Program-made: the position numbers and the translations under genes | Shown here: positions 11,083 to 23,182 of the stretch, piece by piece | Layout: the number at the start of each line of letters is the position of its first letter | Numbering within the stretch: the stretch's first letter is position 1 | Notes under the pieces: generated by a model | The model's database searches: none | Told to the model about the DNA's origin: nothing | The model's input: the letters and a program-made list of their open reading frames with translations, nothing else | Assembly: GCA_015039365.1 (NCBI GenBank) | Contig: WION01000193.1 | Coordinates: 40,080-104,079 of the forward strand | Source of the DNA: Amanita rubescens | Taxonomy: Eukaryota; Basidiomycota; Agaricomycetes; Agaricales; Amanitaceae | Length of the DNA stretch: 64,000 nt | Direction of reading: 5' to 3'

Positions 11083-11572
11083 ATGGTGCGCATCCCCGTT
11101 CCGCAAATGTTCCAAATACTAACGAACATGACCTAGGCCGCTCAAGCAACATTCAAGTCCATTAGGTCTCTAGTACCTCTTCTGGACCGTGTTCTCGTCC
11201 AACGTTTTAAGCCAGAAACGGTGAGACTCATTGAGTGCTGCTACCACGTCATGCACTTACAACATGCATGCAGAAAACTGTGTCAGGCATTTTCCTGCCC
11301 ACGTCAGCTACCAACAATCCTCTCCCTGAGGCTACCGTGGTTGCTGTCGGTCCTGGCGCGCCCGACAAGCATGGCAAGATTGTTCCTACGCAGGTCAAGG
11401 CAGGCGATAGAGTGTTGCTACCTGGCTGGGGCGGCAGCTCCATCAAGGTTGGGGAAGAGGTCTGTACTCTGATAATTTCATTTGTCTGTTTTCCCTTTGC
11501 TGACGTCAACCGCGTATCCAGGAGTACTTCCTTTTCCGCGACAGTGAAATCCTTGCCAAGATACAGGAATGA
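11083..11572 (+). CDS. HSP10: Mitochondrial 10 kDa heat-shock chaperonin (co-chaperonin, GroES family)
   Basis: Partner of HSP60 in folding imported matrix proteins. Four exons: 11083-11085, 11137-11220, 11274-11459 and 11522-11572, giving 107 residues, the normal Hsp10 length. Exon 1 is the start codon alone; a 51 bp intron (GTGCGC...CTAG with a CTAAC branch site) follows at once. The spliced start reads MAAQATFKSIRSLVPLLDRV. Other hallmarks are the mobile loop SGIFLPTSATN, VVAVGPGAPD, the roof-forming loop region GDRVLLPGWGG, and the end FLFRDSEILAKIQE. All phases agree. It ends 837 bp before the giant helicase gene on the same strand. Confidence 0.93.
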
Positions 11573-12409
11573 GTGAGCTCTTGTGGTCCAGGGCTCTTCT
11601 GTAGTCAACGGCTCATGCGAGTAAAACGCGTGGCCATGATGAGACGTGGTACATGGATGAGACTCTGCGAAAAGTTGGTTATGAACCTACCTAATCCCCT
11701 CTCACTAATTATGTGTTCCACGTTACCGCATCAATCAACAATGAATTTAATTATTGATAGATTTTGGCTTTGGTTTGCTCTGCGGTGTAGCCGTCGAGGT
11801 CAACCGGAATCTTGTTCGGTTGGCTGACGTCCAGTCAGATACCTGCTGTACACAGGCATAGTTGTGATGTAGGACTAGTATTGGCGCAAAGACGTTTCAA
11901 GCTCTCATTAATTATTGGGCACGGCATATTCATGAGCATTCCCCGCGCGATAACATTAACAACCATAAGCCTTTGATAGTAACCGTGGGTAAAAATGTAA
12001 ATTGAATGATCTTTCCGACTCCGACCAGGGATATAGCCAAGAAAGTAACTCATGCATATGATAAATGTAAGTAGCAGAACATCTAGCATGATTGTATAAT
12101 GACAGGATTGCCATTAGCAAGATAATTCAATAGAGACAGGCATCTTAACAAACCGGGCGGATGCCGTCAACTTGCCTTCACACGCGCTACAAGGTTTAAA
12201 GCAAATCTTATCTTCGCCAGTGCTCGTGGTCGTGGAAGATATGTAAACACTCCAGAACGCACTCGGGTTACTCATCCAGGAAAGGAAAATGTGGGTACGT
12301 GTGAAGGAGACTGAAAGAAGCGCTGGTCTTATATACACGTTTTCCGCAGCGCCCTTTCAATCGATTACCGTCATGTCGACTGTTATCGACTGTAAGTGCC
12401 GTCGAGAAA
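11573..12409. other. Intergenic, promoter side of the helicase/AAA+ gene
   Basis: No supportable gene. Minus-strand frames at 11835-12089 and 12114-12338 lack family resemblance and plausible splice partners. The last 100 bp should contain the 5' leader of the helicase gene; an ATG at 12372 leads into a different frame and would need a 27 bp intron. Confidence 0.45.
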
Positions 12410-15400
12410 ATGCCGCAGGTTTTTGTGCTTATCGGACCCATTACAGCGAAATCTGCGATTATAGATCCAGTACGAGCTGCCAAGCTCGATGCGCTCTTTA
12501 AGAAAACCTTGAAATCCAATAATCCAGTCCCTCCATCGCAAAAGGAACTGTTTATCTCAGCCATATGTGCCCAAGGTGATCGAGTGGCGTGCATCAGCGA
12601 AATAATTCGATGTGGCAATGGATTAGCATCTCTGAGAGCTGTGCTGCGATATGACTCCAGTGCTATGTTCGTCAATAAACATGCGGTGAAGATTTTGGAT
12701 TATCTTAGGGCTCCGGAGATAGAGGAGGTTAGCGGCGGTCAGTATCTGCAGACGGTTCTCATGGCATTGGTGATGCCGCCGGTCTTCTGGGAATCGTTGT
12801 GTTCGGCGTATAATACTCAGCAGCTCAGTGGAGAGGGAGAGTACGTGATCTCATTAACAATTCTAATGTCTTAATAACTCCGCTGCAGGATATGTTTTGC
12901 ATGGCTTGTATCTAAGCTTGTCTCGTACCAGATAAGCGATGCAGACTTCTTTCGGACCAATGTCCGAGAAAAAGGCTATGTTCATTTATTCATGCAGTCG
13001 AGCCACCCTGAAATGAAGGGCTATGGCGAACGCATTCAGCACACTCTCGATACCGGAAAAGTAGCCAGCGTGTCAGACAATGGGTCTTCCCCTGGAGGTC
13101 GTCACGATAACGACTTCTTGGATTTTCGAAAGATCGCCATCATGCCCACGGTGGACGAGATGCTTTCGAACAAGAAGCCGTTCCTCAGGACGAGCTACAT
13201 GTTCGAAGATCCGAATACGGAGGAAGACCGTGTCAGCATCTACCTCGACAATCAGTTCCGCTTATTGCGAGAAGACATGCTCAATGAGATCAGAGAAGAG
13301 TGGCAAGCAGCCCAAGGGAAGACGAAGCGCAGGTACAAACCGCACATTTATGAGGGTCTCAAGATCTTTGACATCTATTGCGGTCCCGACAAGAAACGGA
13401 CTCGCTGGGGCATACGTTTCCAGCTGACACAAGACATTCCAAGTTTCAAGAATAACAAGATTAAGCCAGGGGAACGCGAAGATTTTCTCAAGAAGCGTCG
13501 TCGTATTTTATCTCATCAGTCACCTGTCTGTCTAATCGTCGACGAGGAGATAATTGCTATCCCACTTGTTGACAGGGACGAAGAAATGCTCGCTAAGATG
13601 CCGCCCGTCGTATGCTTGCAATTTTACGGGGAAAATGCCGTCATTCGGGCATTGTCCAAGTTGAAAGCCGGTCGAAACATCAAGCTCTTGAGTGTTGATG
13701 TTGCTGTTTTCTCTTACGAGCCCATCTTGAAAGCAATACAACGAATTAATCGGGTTCCATTGTCCCAAGAGTTGTTACAGTGGAAGCAATCTACTGTGGT
13801 GTCGGCGCCTCAAAATATACCGCACGCGATTGTGGCGATGCTTAGGCTAAACCCGTGCCAAGAGCTCCAGTTACTGTTAAGGACACCTAAGTCCATCAAG
13901 CTGGACAAATCCCAAGGAGAATCGTTCTTGAACGGTCTTACCCAACGCATTTCTCTGATACAGGGACCTCCTGGTGGGTGACGTCTTTTGTTGTAACTCC
14001 CGAATGGTCAGGCTGATACCCTTGATGAGGTACCGGGAAGAGTTTTATTGGTGCGCTCCTGGCCAAAACAATTCATGACCACACGGATCAAAACATACTC
14101 GTCGTCTGTTACACAAACCATGCCCTTGATCAGTTCCTCGAGGAATTGATAGACATTGGTATCCCCGAGGCAGATATCGTTCGGTTAGGTGGCATAGGCA
14201 AAGCCACGCCCAGAACCACGCCATTAGCACTTCAGAAGCAGCAATCGATGCATCGGTTCACCCCCACGGACCGGCATGTCATCGACAGCATCAAATCGGA
14301 AATTGATAATAAGCAAGAAGTACTTGAGGCCATGTTTGATAAGTACCTGTCGACGTCGCAGTCGACTTCCCTTCTGGATATACTTGACTGGCTTCAGTTC
14401 GAGGAACCGGATTTCTTTAGCGCTTTCCAAATCCCGACGCAAGCTGATGGAATGTCTGTCGTCGATCGCGGGGGAAAGCCTATCAAGGATGAATACCTGT
14501 TATTCTACTGGAGCAATGGATGGAAACCTGCCAGTGCGCGATTCAAGGACAACGTGGAAAGTTCGCCTGAGATCTGGTCAATGGATCTTCCCAAGCGCCG
14601 AGCGCTACTGATGAAATGGGAGGAAGAAATCATAAAGGAGCAATGGACGGCATTTTTCTGCACTGGGGAAGAGTACAATGAATTGATTCATCAACTGGAG
14701 AGGAAGTTCGCCGAGAGGGACACCCATACGTTACAAAGGAGGAGGATTATTGGTTGCACCACCACAGGTGCAGCGAAATATACTGAACTCCTCCAGTCCG
14801 TCTCTCCTTCCGTCCTTCTCGTGGAAGAAGCTGGAGAAATTTTGGAGAGTCACGTTTTGACGGCGTTGGGAGGAGAAAAGAACCAGTTGATCCTCATTGG
14901 TGATCACAAGTGAGTCTTTCGGACACATGACAAGTTACTCTCGAGCATGCTAATGCGCTGTCAGGCAGCTGCGACCAAAAGTGAACAGTTATTCTCTCAC
15001 TGTCAGTATCAAATTTACACTCTGGACCAGATCTCATGTAATTTAGGTCGAAAAAGGCGATGGTTATGATCTCAATAAGTCAATGTTCGAGCGACTTGTG
15101 TTACAAGGATACCCACACACGACGTTGTTACAGCAACACCGTATGCGACCTGAAATTTCTGCTTTAGTTAGGGCTCTCACTTATCCTGACTTGGTCGATG
15201 CTCCGGGAACTACAGGACGTCCCAATCTCATCGGTGTTCGTGATAATCTTGTTTTGATCAACCACAACAAGCCGGAGGATGAGATGAGCGATCTTGCAGA
15301 CCGCGCAGAAGGGGCAAAGTCTTCCAAGCAAAACGCGCACGAAGTTGAAATGGTGTTCAAAATTGTGCGATATTTGATCCAACAAGGATACAGAACGGAC

Positions 15401-18400
15401 AAGATGGTCATATTGACGCCATATCTCGGACAATTGCAAAAGCTGAATGCCAAGTTAAAATATTTGAAGGAAACGGACCCCGTTCTTGGTGATTTAGATG
15501 CACAGGAACTTGCTCGTGCGGGTCTTCTTACCAATGGTTCAAGCCCTGGTAAACGGCAGTTGAGACTCGCCACAATAGGTATTTGTTCTTCGATCTTCGC
15601 TTCGATCTCTAATTTGGCACTAGATAACTATCAAGGTGAAGAAAGTGATATCGTGATCGCCAGTCTCACACGCAGCAACTCCAACCATGATATTGGCTTC
15701 ATGCACTCCGCGGAACGCGTTAATGTCATGTTGTCTCGCGCACGGAACGCTCTCATCATGATTGGTAACGTGGACACATTTAAGCATGCAAGGAAGGGGG
15801 AGGAAACGTGGCGACCCTTATTGGACAATCTGCAAAAAGGTGGTCATATATATGAAGGCTTTCCTGTTAAATGCGAGGGGCATCCAACGAAAGTAGCGAT
15901 CCTTGTACGTTTGTTTTGTTTTGCTACATTCTTGAGCTATACCTATTGATTTTTATCGAAGAAATCTCCAGAGGATTTCGATTCTGAAGCACCAGATGGG
16001 GGTTGCAGAGAGCCCTGGCAAGTGATATAATATGATGATTCATCTGGTGCTTACACGCAACAAACCCCCACAGCGGTGTACTCCTCAACTGCGGAGTACA
16101 TAAATGCCCTCAGAGATGCCACCTGAACAAGGATCACTCCAAGTTTCCATGCAGAGAGGTTATCTATGCCAGATGCAGCAACGGGCACGATACCTCTCAT
16201 CTATGTCATAAAGGACCTGCTTCTATGTGTCCTTCATGTGAGAAGGAAAGGAAGCGGGCGGAAAAGCAGAAGAGAGACGATATCAAACGGAAGGAAAAAC
16301 AGGAGCACGATAAAGTGGAGCATGAGCTAAAAATGGCAGACCTCGATAAGCGGATACAGGAGGAAAGGCAAAAGATTCGCGACGTTCAACTTGAAGCCGA
16401 ACGAGAACAGGCCCGATTACAAAAAGAAAATGACTTGCAAGACGTGCGAGAGATGGTTACGAAAGCACGGCAGCAGAAGCAAAACTTTACGACTAACGCA
16501 AGCAACGGTTCCAACCTTTCCCCGCCGCCCGCAGGACTTCAAAGTCCCGCCTTCAATCCGCCGTCGCAAATTTCAGTACCGACAGCTCCTACTGCATCTC
16601 ATCCAATCCAACAGTCCATGTCAACGAGCACCAACAAACAGTCACAGTCGCAACCGGCGCAAGCACCTCCTACCAACTCCTCTTCTCTCCCCGACGAGTG
16701 GAAGTTGAAACCTTCTCAATCAGATGCCGAATGGAAGCGGCAAAAAGCTTTTGAGGGTGCACGCAACGACGCGATTGACGCCATAATGAAAATGACGGGT
16801 CTCGAATCCGTGAAAGAGCAACTTCTTCGCATCAAGAGCAAAATCGATACGGCACAGAGGCAGAATGCATCAGTCAAGGGGGAACGTTTCAATATCGTGT
16901 TTTTGGGCAACCCAGGGACTGGTCAGTCATAAATATTCATAGTTAATCATGTGCCTGAATCGGATATAGGGAAAACAACTGTGGCCAGACAATATGCAAA
17001 GTTTTTGGCCAACGTTGGCGTTCTTCCTGGGAACGGCTTCGTAGAAACAACTGGTTCTCGTCTATCAAACGAGGGCATAAATGGAGCTCAAAAGCTCATC
17101 GATAGCGTTCTCAATGGTGGAGGCGGAGCTATCTTCATTGATGAAGCGTATCAGCTAACCGGCGAACATAACATGGGTGGTAGCATTGTTCTCGACTTCC
17201 TGCTTGCAGAAATGGAAAACAACACCGATAAACTCGTTTTCATTCTCGCCGGTTATGCCAAACAGATGGAGAAGTTTTTTGAGCATAACCCCGGCATCCC
17301 AAGTCGCGTTCCCTATCAACTGGTTTTCATGGACTATGACAAAAGGGAATTACTTCAGATGTTCGTCAGACTCATTGAAACGACATGGGGTGGAAACATG
17401 AATGTCGAGGGGGGATTGACGGGGCTACATTCTCGGATTGCAATTACCAGACTGGCGCGGGGTCGAGGTACTAATGGCTTTGGTAATGCCAGAGCTCTCC
17501 AGAACATGTTTTCAAAAATTCGCGAACGTCAAGCCTCTCGTGTGGAGAAGGAGCGCAAACAAGGCAATAGGCCCGATGACTTCCTTCTGACAGCTGAAGA
17601 TATCATTGGCCCTCCTCCGAACCAAGCCATGAACGAAAGCAAAGCATGGAAGAAACTCCAAGAGATGATTGGTTTGGAGTCTGTGAAAAAGACTGTTCGA
17701 GAGTTCTTCATATTGGTCGAAACTAATTATCTGCGCGAACTTGAAGAAAAACCAATCGTTCAGTTTTCTCTTAATCGTTGCTTTTTGGGGCCTCCAGGGA
17801 CAGGAAAGACTACCGTAGCGCAGCTATACGGCGAAATTTTAAAGGATCTCGGTCTTTTAAGCAATGGAGAAGGTAAGTGAAAACTGAGATCCCCAAGTAA
17901 TCTGAAAATTCTTACTCTGACCTCATCTTCAGTCGTCCTCAAGAACCCCTCGGACTTTGTCGGGTCTCATCTTGGTCAGTCGGAGCGCAACACAAAGAGT
18001 ATATTAGAAAGTACTAAAGGCAAGGTCCTCGTAATTGATGAGGTATGGCCATTTCAGATGGAAGCTTTCTACAGCTCTAATTCTCGCAGGCGTATATGTT
18101 GTACTCTGGTTCAAAATCGGGCGGCAATCATTCAGACCCTTTTAAAACTGCTGTCATCGATACTATAGTCGCCGAGGTCCAAAGTACTGCATCAGATGAT
18201 CGTTGCGTCCTCCTGCTTGGATACGAGGAGCAAATGAAGGAGATGTTCCAGGTCAAGCAAACCCTTTTAACAGCGACTGGGGAGCTGATGTACTGTAGAA
18301 CGTGAATCCTGGACTGTCCCGGCGTTTTGATATCGAAAGAGCCTTCAAATTCGAAAATTTCAACGACGCCGAGCTGTTGCAAATTCTGGAACTCAAGATG

Positions 18401-20254
18401 AAACAACAAGGCTTGAAAGCCTCTGATGCTGCCAAAAAAGCTGCCATACACTTACTCAGTCGAGCTCGGAATCGTCCCAACTTCGGGAATGGTGGTGAAG
18501 TGGATAACGCTCTTGCGAGGGCAAAGGCAAGGTCCCAGCAACGGCTCGGTGCCGTCGCAGATATTATCCTCGAGCCACAAGATTTTGATCCTGACCACGA
18601 TCGTAGCGAGCATGCATCGACTAATCTTGAGAAACTTTTTGCGGACGTGGTGGGATGCGAGGACGTCATACAAAAGCTACGCGACTATCAGAGTATTGCA
18701 CGCACAATGGAGGCACGAGGCAAGGATCCGCGTAACAAGATTCCCATGAATTTTATTTTCAAAGGCCCACCAGGTTAGTCGATCTCTTATTACCGGCATC
18801 TCTATCTGAATTGTGCAGGTACGGGGAAGACTACAACAGCGCGAAAGATGGGTCAAGTCTTCTACGACATGGGTTTCTTGGCTGCACCGGAAGTTGTAGA
18901 ATGCTCTGCCTCAGACCTAGTCGGCGAATACGTTGGTCAAACCGGACCGAAGACAAAGAAGATATTTGAAAAAGCACTTGGAAAAGTGCTATTCATTGAC
19001 GAGGCATACAGATTGGCCGAAGGACACTTTGCTCAAGAATCTATGGACGAGATCGTTGCGTTGTTGACCAACGAGAACTTCATGGGAAAAATGCTGGTCA
19101 TCCTCGCTGGCTATGATCGAGATATGAATCGGTTGATGAACGTGAACACTGGCCTATCTAGTCGATTCCCGGAGACAATCAACTTCTATAATATGTCCAT
19201 TGATAGGTGCATTCAGCTGCTTGACAAGGAACTCGGTAAAGACCAAGTTGTATTCCCCGCACTACGCGACGCGTCATGCCAAACCTACGATAAGCTCAGT
19301 CAACTGATTAACCAGCTTTCCCAACTCGATTCCTGGGGAAATGGTCGGGACATCAAGACCTTAGCGGGCCAAATGGTGCAAGAAGCATTCAAGAAAGGTA
19401 GCACTGCTAATGCAAAGTCAGAATTGAGCATTTCCGATGAAGATGCCCTGAAATGCGCTACAACTATGTTGCGAGAACGGCTCGACCGCGAGCGCAATGT
19501 TAATCACAGGCATTCCCATAGTCTTCCGACAGCATCCAAGTCACATACACAACAGCCGCCTCCACCTGTTGCAACTTCTAGTGCTGCTGCGGAACAAGCG
19601 CCTCCGCCTCCTGCTTCACCATCCCCATCCACTCAGCCAAAACAACCACCTGCGCAACGGAAGCAGAAAGGCCCGAACAAATCAAGGCGTGATAGTGGAC
19701 AGGGACCGCAATCTGGCGGCCCGAGCAGTCAGAACCAAACAACAGACTCACAGTCAGCGCGGAGAGGTCGTGGACGAGCCTCGGACAGCATCCCTAGAGA
19801 TGCAGGTGTAACCAATGCGATTTGGCAAGAGCTCCAAGCGGCCAAGAGGAGGAAAGAGGAGCTGGAAAGAAGTGCGCGCGCCGCCGAGGAAGCATTGAAA
19901 AAGAGCCAAGAAGAAGAGAAACGGAAGGCAGAGGAGTTGGCAGCACGAAGGAAGGAACTAGAGGAACAGGAGAAGCGAGCAAGGGATGAGGCTGAGAGGC
20001 AACGTTTACGCAAGGAACGCGAGGAACAGAAGGCTAGAGAATTGGCGGCCAAGCGAGAGCGAGAGAGGATTGAAAGAGAACTGAAAGAAAGAAGACGACA
20101 GGAAGAACAACGGAAACAACGCGAGGCTCAGATTCAGACAAAGCTGAGGTCGATGGGTGTGTGCGTCCAAGGCTACCAATGGTTGCCTTGTGGAGGGGGT
20201 TATCGCTGCTCTGCTGGTGGGCACTTCATATCGAATGCACAATTGGGTATCTGA
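12410..20254 (+). CDS. Giant SF1 helicase / NF-X1 zinc finger / triple CbxX-SpoVK AAA+ protein
   Basis: Thirteen exons whose phases all agree give about 2,411 residues. Order: an N-terminal helical region (1-490); a UPF1/ZNFX1-like SF1 helicase with Walker A GPPGTGKS (about 503-510, split by an intron), VVCYTNHALDQ, LLVEEAGE (about 768), QHRMRPE (about 840) and ERVNVMLSRARNALIMIGN (about 1015); an NF-X1 Cys/His finger (about 1096-1150; CGVLLNCGVHKCPQRCH); a Lys/Glu coiled coil. Then come three CbxX/CfqX-type AAA+ modules with Walker A GNPGTGKT (1380), GPPGTGKT (1656) and GPPGTGKT (1933), each with a Walker B ending IDEAY. After a Pro/Gln linker there is a long coiled coil (about 2230-2375) and a Cys/His tail ending near MGVCVQGYQWLPCGGGYRC. 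The NF-X1 exon uses a GC donor (16018). All ATPase sites look intact. Helicase and NF-X1 parts suggest RNA binding, as in ZNFX1; the AAA+ part suggests ring assembly. Role inferred. Confidence 0.9.
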
Positions 20255-20383
20255 GCTAGTTACCGCGTACGATTTGGTGTATATCGTGTATATCGTGTAC
20301 ATTATTAATTAACTGTTTTGTGACATCAGCCAAAGTGACTGATCAACTGGTTTCTCCATTCACCCGCTCTTATCCTTGTCAAC

Positions 20384-21721
20384 ATGCAGAAAGAAAAGCC
20401 ATTACACTCTTTGTAAGCCCTATTATATGCTAGCCATCGCCATCATCTCCTAATTCTGCGCAGGTTCGCCGGTGCAACAGCAGGCGCCCTGGAAGCGTGC
20501 GTAACCCTCAAACTACGCTAAGCACTGGCCAATGAATCTCTCAGCACCACAGATTCATCACATACCCGGCAGAATTCGCCAAGACACGGTCCCAGTTTGG
20601 CGGCAAAGTGAGTCCGCCGTTGCTCGCTGTTCGAATATATCTGAAGCGAATACCGTAGAGAGAATCACCTTTTACAATAATCAGAACAACGGTCAAAACG
20701 CAAGGGATCACTGGCTTGTATTCCGGATGTTCAGCTCTTATCATCGGGAACGCAACGAAGGCGGGAGTACGGTTCTTGAGCTATGATCATTTCAAGCAGA
20801 TGTTAGCAGATTCCGAGGTACTGTCATGCCCTTGCATTCTATGATCCTTTTTTCTGAACCACAGATGCAAGGGAAAAGTAAGCGCGCCGAGAAGCCTACT
20901 CGGTACGTATACAACAGATCAACTCTGGGAGTAGTATTGACTAGGTGTTTGGCAGCCGGTCTTGGAGCGGGAATGATGGAAGCCATATTTGCTGTCACTC
21001 CTTCAGAGACGATCAAGTGTGTTATTCTTATGCTATGTGAACATCTGGACTGATGTCAGTCTAGGACTAAACTAATTGACGACGCCAAAAGGCCTAACCC
21101 ACGGTACAAAGGACTGGTCCATGGAACCGCTTGCATCGTGCGTGAGGAAGGTCTTAGTGGAATATATAGAGGCCTTTTCCCCGTCGTAAGTAATTACTGC
21201 AAGGAGAATGATTCGCTAACATCGTCTTGAAAGATGATGCGACAAGGCGCAAACTCGGCTGTCCGGTTTACAACGTATACTACGCTGAAACAGTTTGTTC
21301 AAGGTACTGCCCGGCCGGGACAACAACTTCCGAGTGCCATTACATTCGGAATTGGTGCTATTGCTGGCTTGGTGACTGTGTATACGACTATGCCACTGGA
21401 GTACGCTTCTATCCTCATATAAAGCCATACGATAACTAAAGGAAACTTCAGTGTGATCAAAACGCGAATGCAATCTCTTGACGCTCGAAGTCAATACCGC
21501 AACTCGTTTCATTGTGCCTATCGGATTTTCACGGAAGAGGGCATTTTACGATTTTGGACTGGAACGACTCCCCGGCTTGCCCGTCTAGTAGTAAGTCTGA
21601 CACTCGGGGTTGCACATCGATGCTGACGTTTCTGTGTGTTGTCCAGTTGAGCGGAGGCATTGTGTTCACAGTCTATGAAAACATTATCAGAATCATCGGT
21701 CGTCAGCGTCACGATCCATGA
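20384..21721 (+). CDS. CTP1: Mitochondrial tricarboxylate (citrate) carrier
   Basis: Inner-membrane exchanger of the SLC25 family that swaps citrate for malate or other tricarboxylates. About ten exons give roughly 300 residues starting MQKEKPLHSLFAGATAGALE. The three SLC25 signature repeats are visible after splicing: AFITYPAEFAKTRSQFGGK, then EAIFAVTPSETIKTKL, then TTMPLDVIKTRMQSL. The matching second-half motifs include GITGLYSGCSALIIGNATKAG and GLSGIYRGLFPV. The paired ITYPAEFAKTR/VTPSETIKTK/TMPLDVIKTR set is characteristic of the citrate carrier branch. The gene ends IIRIIGRQRHDP. It follows the helicase/AAA+ gene on the same strand with a 129 bp gap. Confidence 0.92.
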
Positions 21722-21946
21722 CGGGGCCTATGGTAGATTTACGGTACAATGGTCCGTTTCGTCCAGAAGCTACAGCTTTCGGGGATATCGTGTTATTGGC
21801 CCAAGTGCTACAATCCAATATCATGTCACCACCTTGAGAACCCGAGCAAGTCATAAAAACCGTGTATTAAGTTATTGTCCTAGAACCTCACGACTCTTTA
21901 ATACATGATAATGGTATACATATTATGTTTTGAACCAAACGAACAA

Positions 21947-23025
21947 CTATGCAAACCTAATGCAGCGTTCTGTCAGTTCCATAGCATCTTTCGCATGGTC
22001 TAGTTCTTGGCCGAAGCACAGCTGTCCAAGGCCCAAATCATGCAAACGTGTCATCTTGACCAGCATGCCAAGTGCAGTTCCCAGTTCACTAGTACCGTTG
22101 CCTCCGGCAGGACCGTTCATAATTTCCCATGTCTCATCGTCGATTTCATCCACTGTGCGTCCCCAAGCCTTTTTGATTGCACCTGGATAATCATACGAGG
22201 CTAATATGAAACATACGGGTGAACCTGGTGACACAAAAATCCGCGTTAGAAATGTATTCTTACTATGGGACGCGATAGCAGGGGACGTACAAAGGCCGCT
22301 CATTTCTTGCTCACTTCTGAGGTATGGAGGGTCGTGTTGTTTTGGAGGGAGAGGTTCGTCGGCTATCAGACCAGGTAAGCTTTCGCCTAGATGGTACAGG
22401 CGTTGACATGCAGGACATATCCGGCTTGTAGCTCGGCTCTTGTTGTACCATAGGATCTATAAAGCTCTATTGTCAGTAGTCCTTCACGAAAGAGATAACA
22501 CAGGGGGCATACCAGAGCTGTTTCTTCTGGCAGTATCGTCCGTAACATTTCTAGAATTTCAGGTTGAGCAAACTCTGCACATAGAGGGATCTGGGACAGG
22601 GGTTATGGGTTAGATGGATGACGGTGTTGATGAATACAACGACGTACATGCATAGCTGGCTTTTGTGCAAAGTACCTTGAAGATAGAAAGGCATGCGTGT
22701 CGCGGACGCGAGGACCATTGCCTGGGTCATAAATGTATGGTATGGGTGGCAAGAAGTCGCCTTCAAGGCATTTAGGAGGAACATCGTCAAATGTGGAAAG
22801 ATCGTCCCAGTCCTTGGGGTGTCTAGGCTGGTCAACAGGGCAATAAGATATAGGTGGAGGGGTCAATAGATGTTGGCTTGGCGTCCGGGAGCATGAAGGG
22901 CTAGAATCTTCAAGTTTCGGTTCTAAATCGCAGGTCTCTGGTTTAGTCTCTGGTTTTGGGGGTTTCCTGGCCTTTTGGAATTTGTTTGCTGGTTTACGTT
23001 TCTTCTTGTTGCAAGGCCCAGGCAT
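21947..23025 (-). CDS. Conserved basidiomycete protein with CxxC motif, function unknown
   Basis: Three exons. Exon 1 (23025 to about 22650) has a very basic start, MPGPCNKKKRKPANKFQKAR, a Pro-rich linker, then PYIYDPGNGPRVRDTHAFLS. A short exon reads LCAEFAQPEILEMLRTILPE. The last exon has ILWYNKSRATSRICPACQRL (a possible zinc-binding CxxC), LCTSPAIASHSKNTFLTRIF and a well-formed C-terminal domain with WGRTVDEIDDETWEIMNG and LGLGQLCFGQELD. The pattern of conserved aromatic and charged residues argues for a real folded protein, but I cannot assign a family. The gene is convergent with CTP1 (226 bp apart) and lies head-away from RTT106, which is read on the same strand. Confidence 0.75.
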
Positions 23026-23182
23026 CTTTGCGGCTCATACGGATTTTGTGTGGTGGTATGCCACAAGTTGGGCCATCACGTGGGGACGCGACGCGACGCG
23101 TGCTGACAGCGCTACTGAACGTTAGAATGTCTATGATAGTATACATTCCCAGATGTATCCAATTACAATGTCCGTGTAGATC

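Noticed and set aside
12289..12501. Alternative start of the giant gene at 12372
   Set aside because: It would need a 27 bp intron and gives the wrong phase for the conserved exon 1 frame.
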